DNA of 64,000 nucleotides from a bacterium (GCA_040755755.1 JBFLZW010000031.1:62001-126000); one strand, 5' to 3'; positions 8,532 to 18,667 are shown, counted from the stretch's first letter. Numbers and translations are program-made. The notes: generated by a model not told the origin, from the letters alone.

Positions 8532-8650
8532 GGTAGACACAAGCCCCACCCTCCATTCTACATTTAAGGTCAAGAAGAGCAATAGCTCAACACCTCTGGG
8601 TTTGTATCCCACCGAACACCTTGAATGGAGGGTGGGGCTTGTACCTACCG
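8532..8650. repeat. Inverted repeat pair with 20-base perfect arms
   Basis: ACAAGCCCCACCCTCCATTC (8539-8558) returns as its exact complement at 8623-8642. GGTAG extensions lie outside both arms, with two mismatches between them and the perfect arms. The spacer is 64 bases. The GGTGGGGC core recurs singly at about 8499, and GCCCCACC at about 8673 and 16249. It may be a small non-autonomous mobile element or an RNA structure. Confidence 0.65.
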
Positions 8651-8943
8651 GACCCCATATCCTCCCATGCCCTGTAGCCCCACCGGATACCTGATAAATG
8701 AGAGCTCCAATTTGCGTTTGACCGAATAGTATCCATAGCGAACCTGCCGCTCTCTGTGTCTCTATGGTGTCCTTATGTCTTTGCCTTTGCCTCTGTCTTT
8801 GTCTTTCTTGAGTAATTGCTCATTGAAATAGTAATAATAGGGTTGATTTGGCCGAAGAGATTTGGTAAGGTAATGTGTAAGCAATTTAAGCTGAAAATGA
8901 ACATAATTATCATCTTTTTCCGCACTTAAATTGAGTAATTATT

Positions 8944-10935
8944 ATGCCTGATGAAGGAAGAAAAAGAGTCAGTATCGAGGGGGTCAAGCCGGAAATCGAC
9001 GGCGGACGTTTTCCAATTAAAAGAGTTGCCGGAGAAAAGGTCATCGTGCAGGCGGATATCTTCGCCGATGGGCATGACTCGATTTCAGCCAATCTTTTAT
9101 ACCGCAAAGGAGCTGAAACCGACTGGCAGGAGACTCCCCTGCAATTCCTGGTCAATGACCGGTGGCAGGGAGAATTTGTGGTTGACGGTCCGGCTGTCTA
9201 TTTCTACACGATCGAAGGCTGGATCGATCACTTCAAAACCTGGCAGAAAGACCTGAGAAAGAAATTCGAGGCCGGACAGGACTTACGGGTAGATATCCTC
9301 ATCGGTATCGAACACCTTGAATCGGCCGCGAAGAGGGCTCCGGCGAGCGAAGCCGCAAGGCTCCTCGAATTTGCCGGTATTTTCAGAAACGCGACGGATG
9401 TTCAGACAGTGGTCTTGGCCGCTCTTGGCCGTGAGCTTGGCGAATTGATGGCCCAAAATCCCGACAAAAAATTGTCTACCCGCTACGGGCGGGAGCTCGA
9501 GGTTGTGGTCGATCGAAAGCGCGCTCTGTTCAGCTCCTGGTATGAGCGGTTTCCCCGCAGTTGTTCCCCGCAGCCTGATCGTCCGGGAACCTTGCGGGAT
9601 TGTGAGCAGCTCATTCCGGAAATAGCCAAAATGGGCTTTGATGTTTTCTACCTTCCTCCCATTCATCCGATATCCGAAACCAGCCGCAAAGGCAGAAACA
9701 ATTCGCCGAACGCCAGTCCAGGTGATGTCGGCAGCCCCTGGGCTATCGGATCAAAGGAAGGGGGGCATCGGGCGATTCACCCTCAGCTTGGGACGATGGA
9801 GGATTTTGAACGGCTGCTCAGGAGGGCTGAAAGCTTTGGAATAGAGATCGCCATGGATCTGGCCTTCCAGTGCGGCTGCGACCATCCTTACGTTCAGGAG
9901 CACCCTGAGTGGTTCAGATGGCGGCCTGACGGCACGGTTCAGTATGCCGAGAATCCTCCCAAAAAGTATGAGGATATCCTCCCGCTCAATTTTGAAACAG
10001 CCTCCTGGCAGATGCTCTGGGAGGAGCTGAAGGGGGTGGTGCTGTTCTGGATCGGGAAGGGAGTGCGGATCTTCCGGGTCGATAATCCCCATACCAAACC
10101 CTTTCCCTTTTGGGAGTGGCTGATCAGGGAAATTAAAAGGGATTACCCCGATGTTATTTTCCTGGCCGAGGCTTTCACCCGGCCAAAGCTCATGCAGCGC
10201 CTGGCCAAGCTTGGATTTACGCAAAGCTACACCTATTTCACCTGGAGAAACAGCCGGCATGAGTTGACCGCCTATCTCGAGGAACTGACTAAGACCGACA
10301 TGGCCGAGTATTTCAGGCCGAACTTCTGGCCCAACACACCGGACATTCTCCCTGAGCACCTCCAGTATGGGGGAAGGCCGGCCTTTATCATCAGGCTTGT
10401 TCTGGCGGCAACCCTTTCTTCCAGCTATGGCGTCTACGGGCCTGCCTTTGAGCTGTGCGTGAGCGAGGGCCTGCCAGGCAGGGAAGAGTATGCGAACTCG
10501 GAAAAATACGAGATTAGATACTGGGGGGATTTGAGCCGGCAGGCGGGAAACCTGCGGGATTATCTGCGCAAGATCAACAGTATCAGGAGGGATAACCCGG
10601 CTCTGCAGACTACCCGGAACCTGCAATTTTACGAAACGGAGAACGAGTATCTCATTGCCTATGGGAAGGCCACCGATGACCTTTCCAATATCGTCCTGGT
10701 GGTGGTCAACCTCGACCCCTTCCATATCCAGTCCGGATGGGTAAAACTTCCCCTCTCCCAATTCGGCATAGGCCCGGACCAGCCATACCTGGTTCACGAT
10801 CTGATCAGCGAGATCAAATATATCTGGTATGGCGAGAGAAATTATATAGAGCTTAATCCCAATCTTCTTCCTGCACATATTTTGAGAATCAGGAAGAGGC
10901 TGAAAAGAGAAACCGACTTCGATTATTTCGTGTGA
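8944..10935 (+). CDS. glgE: Alpha-1,4-glucan:maltose-1-phosphate maltosyltransferase GlgE
   Basis: GlgE extends alpha-1,4-glucans with maltose from maltose-1-phosphate. The 663-residue length is typical of the family. After an N-terminal beta-sandwich, the GH13_3 barrel carries FDVFYLPPIHPI, the family segment ENPPKKYEDILPLNFE, the nucleophile Asp380 in FRVDNPHTK and the acid/base Glu409 in FLAEAFTRP. It is the first gene of the cassette and is followed after 9 bases by the treS-maltokinase fusion that makes its substrate, then glgB. No strong Shine-Dalgarno precedes the ATG. The start matches the usual GlgE N-terminus. Confidence 0.96.
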   Translation: MPDEGRKRVSIEGVKPEIDGGRFPIKRVAGEKVIVQADIFADGHDSISANLLYRKGAETDWQETPLQFLVNDRWQGEFVVDGPAVYFYTIEGWIDHFKTWQKDLRKKFEAGQDLRVDILIGIEHLESAAKRAPASEAARLLEFAGIFRNATDVQTVVLAALGRELGELMAQNPDKKLSTRYGRELEVVVDRKRALFSSWYERFPRSCSPQPDRPGTLRDCEQLIPEIAKMGFDVFYLPPIHPISETSRKGRNNSPNASPGDVGSPWAIGSKEGGHRAIHPQLGTMEDFERLLRRAESFGIEIAMDLAFQCGCDHPYVQEHPEWFRWRPDGTVQYAENPPKKYEDILPLNFETASWQMLWEELKGVVLFWIGKGVRIFRVDNPHTKPFPFWEWLIREIKRDYPDVIFLAEAFTRPKLMQRLAKLGFTQSYTYFTWRNSRHELTAYLEELTKTDMAEYFRPNFWPNTPDILPEHLQYGGRPAFIIRLVLAATLSSSYGVYGPAFELCVSEGLPGREEYANSEKYEIRYWGDLSRQAGNLRDYLRKINSIRRDNPALQTTRNLQFYETENEYLIAYGKATDDLSNIVLVVVNLDPFHIQSGWVKLPLSQFGIGPDQPYLVHDLISEIKYIWYGERNYIELNPNLLPAHILRIRKRLKRETDFDYFV

Positions 10936-10944
10936 GGAAGGGAA

Positions 10945-13900
10945 TTGAAATCACGAAAAGCCGCTTACCTTGAAGAGGATCCCCTCTGGTATAAGGATGC
11001 GATCATTTATGAGCTCCATGTAAAGACCTTTTACGATAGCAATAATGACGGCATCGGAGATTTTCAGGGACTTACCCAGAAACTCGACCATCTGGCAAAC
11101 CTTGGAATTACGGCTGTCTGGCTTCTCCCCTTTTATCCATCTCCCCTGAAGGATGATGGCTATGATATAGCCAATTATTTTGAAGTCCATCCTGATTATG
11201 GCACGCTGCGGGACTTCAAGGAATTTCTCAAGGAAGCCCATCGGCGGGGAATACGGGTCATTACCGAGCTTGTTTTAAACCACACTTCCGATCAGCATGA
11301 CTGGTTTCAGAAGGCCCGAAGAGCAAAACCCGGCTCCAGATGGAGAAATTATTATGTCTGGGATTCACCGGAAAAGTATAAAGATGCCAGAATTATCTTT
11401 AAAGACTTCGAAACTTCCAACTGGGCCTGGGACCCTGTAGCCAAGGCTTACTACTGGCATCGTTTTTACTCCCATCAGCCGGATCTGAATTACAATCATC
11501 CGCATGTCCAGAAAAGCATGCTGCGGGTCATCGACTACTGGTTGAATATGGGTGTGGACGGGATGCGCCTTGATGCCGTTCCCTACCTTTATGAACGGGA
11601 GGGAACCAATTGCGAAAATCTGCCGGAAACCTATGAGTATCTGAAGAAACTGAGGTCGCATATCGACAGCAAGTTCAGAGGCAGGATGCTTCTGGCCGAG
11701 GCCAACCAGTGGCCGGAAGATGCGGTCAACTATTTCGGAAATGGTGACGAGTGTCATATGGCCTTTCATTTTCCGCTGATGCCCAGGATGTTCATGGCCA
11801 TCCGGATGGAAAACCGGTATCCAATCATGGAAATCCTCAATCAGACCCCGGCGATCCCTGATGTCTGTCAGTGGGCGCTCTTTTTGAGGAATCACGATGA
11901 GCTTACCCTCGAAATGGTGACCGACGAGGAGCGGGACTATATGTACAGGATCTACGCCAAAGACCGCACGGCACGGATTAACCTCGGCATTCGAAGGCGT
12001 CTGGCACCGCTCCTTGGCAATGACAGAAAAAAGATAGAATTGATGAATTTTCTGCTCCTTTCCCTGCCGGGGACCCCGGTTATCTATTACGGGGATGAAA
12101 TCGGCATGGGAGACAACTACTATCTGGGAGACAGAAACGGCGTCAGGACCCCGATGCAGTGGAGTGGAGACAGAAATGCCGGTTTCTCGCGGGCCAATCC
12201 CCAGAAACTCTACCTGCCGGTGATCATTGATCCTGAATACCATTATGAAGCCGTCAATGTGGAAAACCAGGACAGAAGCCAGGCTTCCCTGCTATGGTGG
12301 ATGAAGCATTTTATCGCCATGAGAAACAATTTCAAGGCCTTTGGCCGGGGAACGATCGAATTCCTCTTTCCGGAGAATATGAAGGTTCTGGCCTTTATCC
12401 GGCAGTACCAGGATGAGAACATCCTGGTGGTCGTGAACCTGTCACGGCACCCGCAGCTCGTCGAGCTTGACCTGGCAAAGTATGCCGGGTATGTGCCGGT
12501 GGAGGCTTTCAGCAAGAATTCATTCATTGTTATTAAAAATCATCCCTACGCCCTGACCCTTGGATCGTATGGCTACTACCTGTTTCTGCTCCAGAGGCAG
12601 GAGGAGGGGGGGGCAGTCCGGACCCCGAGGATCCTGCCGGAAATCAAGGTAAGCTGGAAGTGGGAGATGGTTTTGGCCGGAAAAGCGGGGGAGGAGCTTG
12701 AGCGTGAAGTATTGCCGCTTTTCCTGAAAAGTGCCCGGTGGTTCGGAGGGAAGACCCGTCTGGTCCAGCAGGTCAAGATAGCCAGGGATATCCAGCTCGG
12801 CAAGGGCAGCCAGGTCACGCATCTTTTGTTCCTCGATGTTCAGTACACGGAAGGGGTGTCCGACCTCTATCTTCTTCCCCTCTCTTTTGCTCAGGCAGAT
12901 CAGGCGCAAAAGATCCTGGAGGAGTCGCCTCAGGGGGTGGTGGCCAGGCTCGTGGTCGATGAGACGAGGGGAATCATCTATGACGGCATCTATAACGAGA
13001 AATTCCGCCAGGATCTTCTGATGATGATTGTCAGACGGTATAAAATCCGGGATAAGGAAGGGGAGGTGGCTGCCTATCCGGGGAAGGACCTTCGGGGTTC
13101 CATCAGGGGAATGCAATTACCTTCCGAATCCCAGGTACTGCGGGGTGAGCAGAGCAACTCGTCGATTATCTACGGGAACAGGTTTTTTCTCAAGCTGTTC
13201 AGGCGTCTTGAGGAGGGAATGAACTCGGAGCTCGAAATGCTGTGGTTCCTGACTGAAAAGCTATCCTGTCCTCATGTGCCGCCGTTTGCAGGAGTGATCG
13301 AGTATCGAAAGCCGCATGCCGAATCGACCATTCTGGCCATTCTTCAAGGGCTTGTGCCCAATGCAGGGGATGCCTGGAGCTATACTCTCGATGCTCTGGA
13401 GAGGTATTTTACCGGTGTCCTCTCGAAGTCAGGCGAGATTCAGGAGGTCCCGAAGGCTCCAGCTTCGCTCCTTGAGATAGCTTATCAGGAAATCCCTCCG
13501 CTCATGCAGGAGCTCATCTCGGGTTATCTTGAAATGATAAGCCTGCTGGGCACAAGAACCGGAGAGCTTCACCTTGCTCTGGCCTCGGACCCGGAAGATC
13601 CGTTTTTTGCGCTGGAACCCTATTCACTCCTTCACCAGAGGGCCATTTATCAGTCACTGCAAACCGGGGCTCAGCGGACTTTTCATCTTCTGGAAAAGAG
13701 CCTTGCACATCTGCCTGAGGATGAAAGGAACCTGGTGCAGGAGATCCTGAGCTTAAAGAAACAGGTGGTCAGTCTGTTCAAAGCCATTCTCCAGAAGAAG
13801 ATCTCCGGCGGGAAGATCAGGATCCACGGGGATTACCATCTGGGCCAGGTGCTCTACACGGGAAAGGACTTTGCGATCATCGATTTTGAAGGCGAGCCGG

Positions 13901-14274
13901 CCCGGTCGTTGAGCGAGCGGCGATTGAAAAGGTCCCCCCTGCGGGATATAGCCGGTATGCTCAGATCGCTCCACTATGCAGCCTATACCGCTCTCTTGAA
14001 AAAAGCGCTGATCAGGGCTGAAGACAGGGTACAGCTTGAGCCCTGGGCTGACCTGTGGTACAAATATACGGGGGGTGCTTTCCTGAGATCGTATCTCGAT
14101 ACGGTCAAAGATGCACCCTTTATCCCCCGGGAAAAGAACGAGCTGCAGATCATGCTCAATGCCTTTCTCCTCGATAAGGCAATTTACGAGGTCAGATATG
14201 AATTGAACAACCGGCCAGAATGGCTGGCCATTCCCTTGCGGGGGATAAAACACCTGCTGGAGGAAAACAAGTAG
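10945..14274 (+). CDS. treS: Trehalose synthase / maltokinase fusion (TreS-Mak)
   Basis: Residues 1-550 form a GH13_16 trehalose synthase (DPLWYKDAIIYELHVKTFYD, nucleophile Asp210 in GMRLDAVPYLY, Glu252 in LLAEANQWP), which interconverts trehalose and maltose. Residues 560-1109 form a maltokinase with a phosphotransferase fold: His961-Gly-Asp963 in HGDYHLGQV and the metal-binding Asp980 in IIDFEGEPAR. Together they convert trehalose to maltose-1-phosphate for GlgE. The start is TTG at 10945, chosen because AGGAAGGG lies just before it and the glgE stop is 9 bases upstream. The fusion is known in many bacteria. The 1109-residue length fits. Confidence 0.95.
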   Translation: MKSRKAAYLEEDPLWYKDAIIYELHVKTFYDSNNDGIGDFQGLTQKLDHLANLGITAVWLLPFYPSPLKDDGYDIANYFEVHPDYGTLRDFKEFLKEAHRRGIRVITELVLNHTSDQHDWFQKARRAKPGSRWRNYYVWDSPEKYKDARIIFKDFETSNWAWDPVAKAYYWHRFYSHQPDLNYNHPHVQKSMLRVIDYWLNMGVDGMRLDAVPYLYEREGTNCENLPETYEYLKKLRSHIDSKFRGRMLLAEANQWPEDAVNYFGNGDECHMAFHFPLMPRMFMAIRMENRYPIMEILNQTPAIPDVCQWALFLRNHDELTLEMVTDEERDYMYRIYAKDRTARINLGIRRRLAPLLGNDRKKIELMNFLLLSLPGTPVIYYGDEIGMGDNYYLGDRNGVRTPMQWSGDRNAGFSRANPQKLYLPVIIDPEYHYEAVNVENQDRSQASLLWWMKHFIAMRNNFKAFGRGTIEFLFPENMKVLAFIRQYQDENILVVVNLSRHPQLVELDLAKYAGYVPVEAFSKNSFIVIKNHPYALTLGSYGYYLFLLQRQEEGGAVRTPRILPEIKVSWKWEMVLAGKAGEELEREVLPLFLKSARWFGGKTRLVQQVKIARDIQLGKGSQVTHLLFLDVQYTEGVSDLYLLPLSFAQADQAQKILEESPQGVVARLVVDETRGIIYDGIYNEKFRQDLLMMIVRRYKIRDKEGEVAAYPGKDLRGSIRGMQLPSESQVLRGEQSNSSIIYGNRFFLKLFRRLEEGMNSELEMLWFLTEKLSCPHVPPFAGVIEYRKPHAESTILAILQGLVPNAGDAWSYTLDALERYFTGVLSKSGEIQEVPKAPASLLEIAYQEIPPLMQELISGYLEMISLLGTRTGELHLALASDPEDPFFALEPYSLLHQRAIYQSLQTGAQRTFHLLEKSLAHLPEDERNLVQEILSLKKQVVSLFKAILQKKISGGKIRIHGDYHLGQVLYTGKDFAIIDFEGEPARSLSERRLKRSPLRDIAGMLRSLHYAAYTALLKKALIRAEDRVQLEPWADLWYKYTGGAFLRSYLDTVKDAPFIPREKNELQIMLNAFLLDKAIYEVRYELNNRPEWLAIPLRGIKHLLEENK

Positions 14275-14308
14275 CGGGGAGAAAAAATGAGAAAGGAGAG
14301 AGAGGGCG

Positions 14309-16231
14309 ATGGATATCGGGAGCCTTTTGACTGAGAATGATATTTACCTGTTCAGGGAAGGGAGCCACTTTCGGCTCTATGATAAGCTCGGCTCTCATCT
14401 GGTAACCGTTGACGGAGTCAGCGGAGCGTACTTTGCGGTCTGGGCTCCGAATGCCGAGGGGGTTACGGTGATGGGAAAATTTAATGGCTGGAACCCGGAT
14501 TCCCATTCTCTGGCCTTGAGAATGGATGGCTCAGGGATCTGGGAGGGCTTTATTCCCGGTATCGCTCATGGTGCTCCGTACAAGTATCATATCAGATCAC
14601 GCTATCGGCATTACCGGGTCGATAAAGGAGACCCTTATGCCTTCCGCTGGGAGCCTGCGCCGGAAACAGCCTCGGTGGTCTGGGACCTCAAGTATGCATG
14701 GGGAGATGGCGAGTGGATGAAAAACCGCGCCGGGGCCAATGCCTTCAATGCACCCATGTCTATCTACGAGGTGCATCTTGGATCGTGGAGACGGGTTCCG
14801 GAAGAGGACGGGCGGTTTCTTACCTACCGGGAAATGGCTGAAAGCCTGGCTGATTACGTCGAGAAGATGGGTTTTACCCATGTCGAGTTTCTGCCGGTCA
14901 TGGAGCATCCCTTCTATGGTTCCTGGGGATATCAGATCGTGGGCTTCTTTGCTCCGAGCAGCAGGTTCGGCACTCCGCAGGACTTCATGGCGATGGTCGA
15001 TTACCTCCATCAGCGGGGGATAGGAGTTATCCTTGACTGGGTGCCTTCGCATTTTCCCGATAATATCCAGGGGCTGGTCTTCTTTGACGGCACTCACCTG
15101 TACGAGCATGCAGACCCACGGAAAGGATTTCATCCCGAATGGAAGAGCTATATCTTTAACTATGGCCGCCAGGAAGTCAGGGCATTCCTGATCAGTGCCG
15201 CACTCTTCTGGTTTGACAAGTATCATATCGACGGTCTCAGGGTGGATGCCGTAGCCTCCATGCTCTACCTGGACTATGCGCGCAAATGGGGTGAATGGAT
15301 CCCGAACGAATTCGGCGGCAAGGAGAATATCGAGGCCATCAGCTTCATCAAACGGCTGAACGAGGCCATATACAGCGCATACCCCGATGTTCAGACCATT
15401 GCCGAAGAGTCGACCGCCTGGCCCATGGTTTCCCGTCCGACCTATATCGGCGGTCTGGGATTTGGTCTGAAGTGGAATATGGGCTGGATGCACGATACCC
15501 TGTCCTACTTTTCCAAGGACGCCGTTTACCGCAAGTACCATCAGGGCCAGCTCACGTTCAGTATCTGGTACGCCTTCTGGGAAAATTTCGTGCTTCCTCT
15601 CTCCCACGATGAGGTGGTATACGGGAAAGGCTCGCTGATCGGGAAAATGCCGGGGGACGACTGGCAGAAATTCGCCAACCTGCGGCTGTTATTCGGATAT
15701 ATGTATGGTCATCCGGGCAAGAAGCTTCTGTTCATGGGGGGAGAGTTTGCCCAGTGGCGGGAGTGGAACCACGATCTCAGCCTTGACTGGCACCTCCTCG
15801 AATATTTCCCTCATCAGGGAGTGCAAAAGTGGGTCGCGGACTTAAACCGCATGTATGCCACTGAACCGGCCCTTCACGAGCTGGACTTTTCCAGTGAAGG
15901 ATTCGAATGGGTGGATTTTCACGATGCCGAATCGAGCGTCATCAGCTTCATCAGAAAAGGGAAAACCACCGGCGACCTGATCATGGCAGTCTGCAATTTC
16001 ACCCCCGTGCCCCGGGAAAACTACCGGCTGGGAGTGCCGTGGAGCGGCATCTGGAAAGAGATCCTGAACAGCGATGCCAGGGTCTATGGCGGAAGCGGCC
16101 ACGGAAACTTTGGCCAGGTTGAGGCCACACCGCTTCCTGCACACGGAAAAAGCTGCTCCCTATCCCTGCTCCTGCCTCCCCTGGGCATTATTTTCCTCAA
16201 GGGTGAGGAGAGTGAGAAATTTCAGTTGTAA
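14309..16231 (+). CDS. glgB: 1,4-alpha-glucan branching enzyme GlgB
   Basis: The 640-residue GH13_9 enzyme introduces alpha-1,6 branches into the glucan made by GlgE. A CBM48 domain ([20 protein letters not shown]) is followed by the catalytic barrel, with Asp313 in [14 protein letters not shown], the Glu366/Glu367 pair in [10 protein letters not shown] and [13 protein letters not shown]. It lacks the extra N-terminal domain of the Escherichia coli enzyme. The ATG has GGAGAGAGAGGG upstream. It closes the glgE-treS/mak-glgB unit after a 34-base gap. Confidence 0.96.
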   Translation: MDIGSLLTENDIYLFREGSHFRLYDKLGSHLVTVDGVSGAYFAVWAPNAEGVTVMGKFNGWNPDSHSLALRMDGSGIWEGFIPGIAHGAPYKYHIRSRYRHYRVDKGDPYAFRWEPAPETASVVWDLKYAWGDGEWMKNRAGANAFNAPMSIYEVHLGSWRRVPEEDGRFLTYREMAESLADYVEKMGFTHVEFLPVMEHPFYGSWGYQIVGFFAPSSRFGTPQDFMAMVDYLHQRGIGVILDWVPSHFPDNIQGLVFFDGTHLYEHADPRKGFHPEWKSYIFNYGRQEVRAFLISAALFWFDKYHIDGLRVDAVASMLYLDYARKWGEWIPNEFGGKENIEAISFIKRLNEAIYSAYPDVQTIAEESTAWPMVSRPTYIGGLGFGLKWNMGWMHDTLSYFSKDAVYRKYHQGQLTFSIWYAFWENFVLPLSHDEVVYGKGSLIGKMPGDDWQKFANLRLLFGYMYGHPGKKLLFMGGEFAQWREWNHDLSLDWHLLEYFPHQGVQKWVADLNRMYATEPALHELDFSSEGFEWVDFHDAESSVISFIRKGKTTGDLIMAVCNFTPVPRENYRLGVPWSGIWKEILNSDARVYGGSGHGNFGQVEATPLPAHGKSCSLSLLLPPLGIIFLKGEESEKFQL

Positions 16232-16235
16232 AATG

Positions 16236-16256
16236 TAGGGGGGCTCTTCGCCCCAC
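16236..16256. repeat. Short GC-rich hairpin after glgB
   Basis: GGGGC-TCTTC-GCCCC sits a few bases after the glgB stop. No T-run follows, so it is only a weak candidate for transcript-end protection. The outer GCCCCACC repeats the core of the inverted repeat at 8532-8650. Confidence 0.35.
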
Positions 16257-16300
16257 CAAACGCCACGCCGTCTACAGTATAGATCAGAGAGGGTAGTAAA

Positions 16301-16665
16301 TTGAAAACCAGGGAATATATTGCCGAGGTCATGTTGGACGGCCATCTTTCTTTACCTGAAAAGGTAATTCAAGATCCAGGTCTTCAACCACATACCAAGG
16401 TCAGGGTAACCATTGAAAAAGCCGAATCAGAAGCACATGGAATATATTGCTTGATATAGACCTTTCTCAAATTGTTTCTATTGATAAGCAATTGGAAGAG
16501 CAAGCCGTTGATCTCTTTTGGAAGTATCAGGATAAAAGGTGGGGAATCGTGGATTGCTCTTCAATTTAGTGATGGAGATGGCAAACTGTTCGCTCTCATT
16601 TGGCTATGACCATCATTATTGTAGAGGCCGCAAGGCAGTTTGGTTTTGCTTTACTCGACAGTTAA
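16301..16665 (+). pseudogene. Broken antitoxin/PIN-toxin (VapBC-like) pair
   Basis: A TTG start with GAGAGG upstream opens a 52-residue antitoxin-like frame (EVMLDGHLSLPEKVIQD) that ends at 16459 and looks AbrB-like. After that come pieces of a PIN-domain toxin: QAVDLFWKYQDKRWGIVDCS ends at a stop. Then GYDHHY and QFGFALLDS appear in two different frames, matching the usual PIN C-terminal order (IVDCxSF, then FDHHF, then GF). At least two frameshifts or deletions separate the pieces, so the toxin is dead. The N-terminal catalytic Asp of the PIN fold is not visible either. Confidence 0.6.
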
Positions 16666-16730
16666 TTTTGATTGTGGATTAAACTTTAACATCCCCTTTA
16701 AAGTCAGTTGGGATTTATGGTGATTTCCAG

Positions 16731-17432
16731 ATGTACTATCAGGATATTCACCCCTGGGAGGTCAGCTATCAGGAGGCACTGGAGATTCAGCGAAAGCTCA
16801 GCCGTATGGTTGAGACCGGGCCGCTCAGCCAGCCGGTGACCTTGGTCGCCGGGGCCGATATCTCTTACTCGAAGATGGATGAGCGCCTGTTTGCCGCAGT
16901 TGTGGCCTTTACCTTTCCGGACCTTGAAATCGTGGAACAGGCCAAGGCCGAAGGGCGGGCCACCTTTCCCTATATTCCGGGATTGCTCAGCTTTCGCGAA
17001 GCACCGACACTGCTGACAGCTTTTGCCCGGCTCCGGCATGAGCCCGATGTCATTCTTGTTGACGGCCAGGGTATTGCTCACCCGCGACGGCTGGGTATTG
17101 CCTCTCACCTTGGGATACTCCTTGACCGCCCGACCATAGGCTGTGCCAAAACCCGGCTGAGCGGAAACTATGTCGAACCCGGAGAGCACAAAGGAGAGAA
17201 ATCCCCCTTGCAGCATGGCAGGGAAACAATCGGCATGGTGCTCAGAACCCGCACCAGGACCAGGCCTCTCTTCATCTCGGTTGGCCATAAAATCGATCTT
17301 GAGACAGCAGTGTCGATTGTTTTGGCCTGCACCCGCACCTTCCGGCTTCCTGAACCCACCCGGCAGGCCCACCTGCTTGCCAATCGTCTCCGAAGGGAAT
17401 TTTCTCCTGCCCATCGATTACCCGGTGAATGA
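16731..17432 (+). CDS. nfi: Endonuclease V
   Basis: Endonuclease V nicks DNA (or RNA) next to deaminated adenine (inosine). The 233-residue protein shows the three metal-binding residues of the family: Asp43 in VAGADISYS, Glu90 in YIPGLLSFRE and Asp111 in LVDGQGIAHPRRLGIASH. The late ISVGHKIDLETA motif is also conserved. It stands alone between the dead toxin-antitoxin remnant and galU, and its own promoter is not evident. Confidence 0.95.
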   Translation: MYYQDIHPWEVSYQEALEIQRKLSRMVETGPLSQPVTLVAGADISYSKMDERLFAAVVAFTFPDLEIVEQAKAEGRATFPYIPGLLSFREAPTLLTAFARLRHEPDVILVDGQGIAHPRRLGIASHLGILLDRPTIGCAKTRLSGNYVEPGEHKGEKSPLQHGRETIGMVLRTRTRTRPLFISVGHKIDLETAVSIVLACTRTFRLPEPTRQAHLLANRLRREFSPAHRLPGE

Positions 17433-17443
17433 TATCTTTATCC

Positions 17444-17494
17444 TGATCAGGCAAAAGATAAATCCTTATTAGACCGTGCTGTATTGCCTGATCA
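17444..17494. repeat. Inverted repeat downstream of nfi
   Basis: TGATCAGGCAA (17444-17454) and TTGCCTGATCA (17484-17494) are perfect 11-base arms with a 29-base loop. The T-run expected for a terminator is absent. Confidence 0.5.
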
Positions 17495-17625
17495 CTTCTC
17501 CTTGCAGCTAATCGCCGCTCCTTGCAGTTTATCTCTGCCTTTGAATATGATCAATTTTCGCCGGGTTGTACTGGCCATTCCCGAAAAATTCTCATGAGCT
17601 CCATCACTATTAGAGATATTATACC

Positions 17626-17654
17626 TTGACTTTTTAAGACCTTATCTATAAGAT
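17626..17654 (+). promoter_or_regulatory. Sigma-70 promoter of galU
   Basis: TTGACT (17626-17631) and TAAGAT (17649-17654) lie 17 bases apart, 78 bases before the galU ATG. That ATG has AAAGGAG as ribosome site. Confidence 0.7.
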
Positions 17655-17731
17655 AGCATAAATCAGGTAGTGGAGTGCCATCTTTCATTTCGTGATGTAT
17701 TGTGAAACTCTGAGTAAAGGAGTGTTACCGA

Positions 17732-18667
17732 ATGAACGAGTGCTCAAATATCAAAAAGGCGATATTCCCCGCCGCAGGTCTTGGAACCAGGTTTCTTCCA
17801 GCCACCAAATCCTCTCCAAAAGAAATGCTGCCTCTGGTTGATAAGCCGATGATTCAATACGTAGTTGAGGAGGCGGTTGCCTCCGGCATCGAGGATATTA
17901 CTATTGTCACCGGTCGAGGGAAACGGGCGATCGAGGATTTTTTTGATATTTCCTTTGAGCTGGAATATGAGCTGCGCAAAAGGGGCAAGGCCGAAATTCT
18001 GGAACAGATGCAAATGATATCCCATATGGCAAAAATTTCCTATATCCGGCAGAAAGAGCCACTCGGTCTTGGCCATGCCATCCTGGTGCCACGGGATCTT
18101 GTCGGAAATCAGGCATTCGCCGTCCTTCTCGGAGACGACATTATCGATGCCGATGTTCCCTGTCTCAAGCAATTGATCGAAGTTTATAACCGATACAAAT
18201 GCTCGGTCATCGCCGTGCAAAGAGTACATGACGATATCTCACAGTATGGCGTTATCAAGCCGAGACATCTGGAAAACAACGTTTATCAGGTTTTAGACCT
18301 GGTTGAAAAGCCATCACCGAGTGAGGCCCCTTCCGATCTGGCTATCATTGGCCGATACATTTTAACTCCCGAGATATTCGACGTTCTCGAAAGGATAGGA
18401 ATGGATAAGACCGGCGAAATTCAACTGACCAACGGTTTGCGCGAATTAAGCAAACGCCAGGCCATCTATGCCTGTGAATTTCAAGGGAAGCGCTACGACG
18501 CCGGAAGCAAGCTTGGCTTTCTCCAGGCCACAGTTGAATTTGCCCTGAAATGCCCTGGTCTGGGCGAAGAGTTCGCTCAGTATCTGGCAAGCCGAAACCT
18601 GGCGGATTTACTCGCTGAAAAAAAGACCTCTCAGGTTCCTCACAAAGCGAGTGACCATATCCAATGA
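17732..18667 (+). CDS. galU: UTP-glucose-1-phosphate uridylyltransferase
   Basis: GalU makes UDP-glucose from UTP and glucose-1-phosphate, feeding surface sugars and trehalose/glucan synthesis. The 311-residue protein has the nucleotidyltransferase signature AAGLGTRFLPATKSSPKEML at residues 14-33, the family segment DKPMIQYVVEEAVASGIEDI, the metal-binding Asp in VLLGDDI, and the VEKP motif. It has its own promoter. The reading frame ends 277 bases before lon, and that gap holds no visible gene. Confidence 0.96.
   Translation: MNECSNIKKAIFPAAGLGTRFLPATKSSPKEMLPLVDKPMIQYVVEEAVASGIEDITIVTGRGKRAIEDFFDISFELEYELRKRGKAEILEQMQMISHMAKISYIRQKEPLGLGHAILVPRDLVGNQAFAVLLGDDIIDADVPCLKQLIEVYNRYKCSVIAVQRVHDDISQYGVIKPRHLENNVYQVLDLVEKPSPSEAPSDLAIIGRYILTPEIFDVLERIGMDKTGEIQLTNGLRELSKRQAIYACEFQGKRYDAGSKLGFLQATVEFALKCPGLGEEFAQYLASRNLADLLAEKKTSQVPHKASDHIQ

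Larger units (their letters stand above)
8316..8943. other. Repeat-rich divergent intergenic region, 628 bases
   Basis: The region lies between the divergent TPR operon and glgE. It holds the TPR promoter, a small palindrome TCATTCC-N10-GGAATGA (8445-8468) of the widespread GTCATTCC type, the long inverted repeat at 8532-8650, and a CTCTGTGTCTC-type simple string near 8750-8815. A weak promoter, TTGATT (8843-8848) and TAAGGT (8866-8871) with 17-base spacing, may serve glgE. No gene is seen. Confidence 0.6.

Noticed and set aside
8494-8694. 66-residue frame across the inverted repeat
   Set aside because: Entirely within repeat DNA, with no ribosome site.
9751-10878. 375-residue minus-strand frame opposite glgE
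   Set aside because: Antisense shadow of a gene with complete catalytic motifs.
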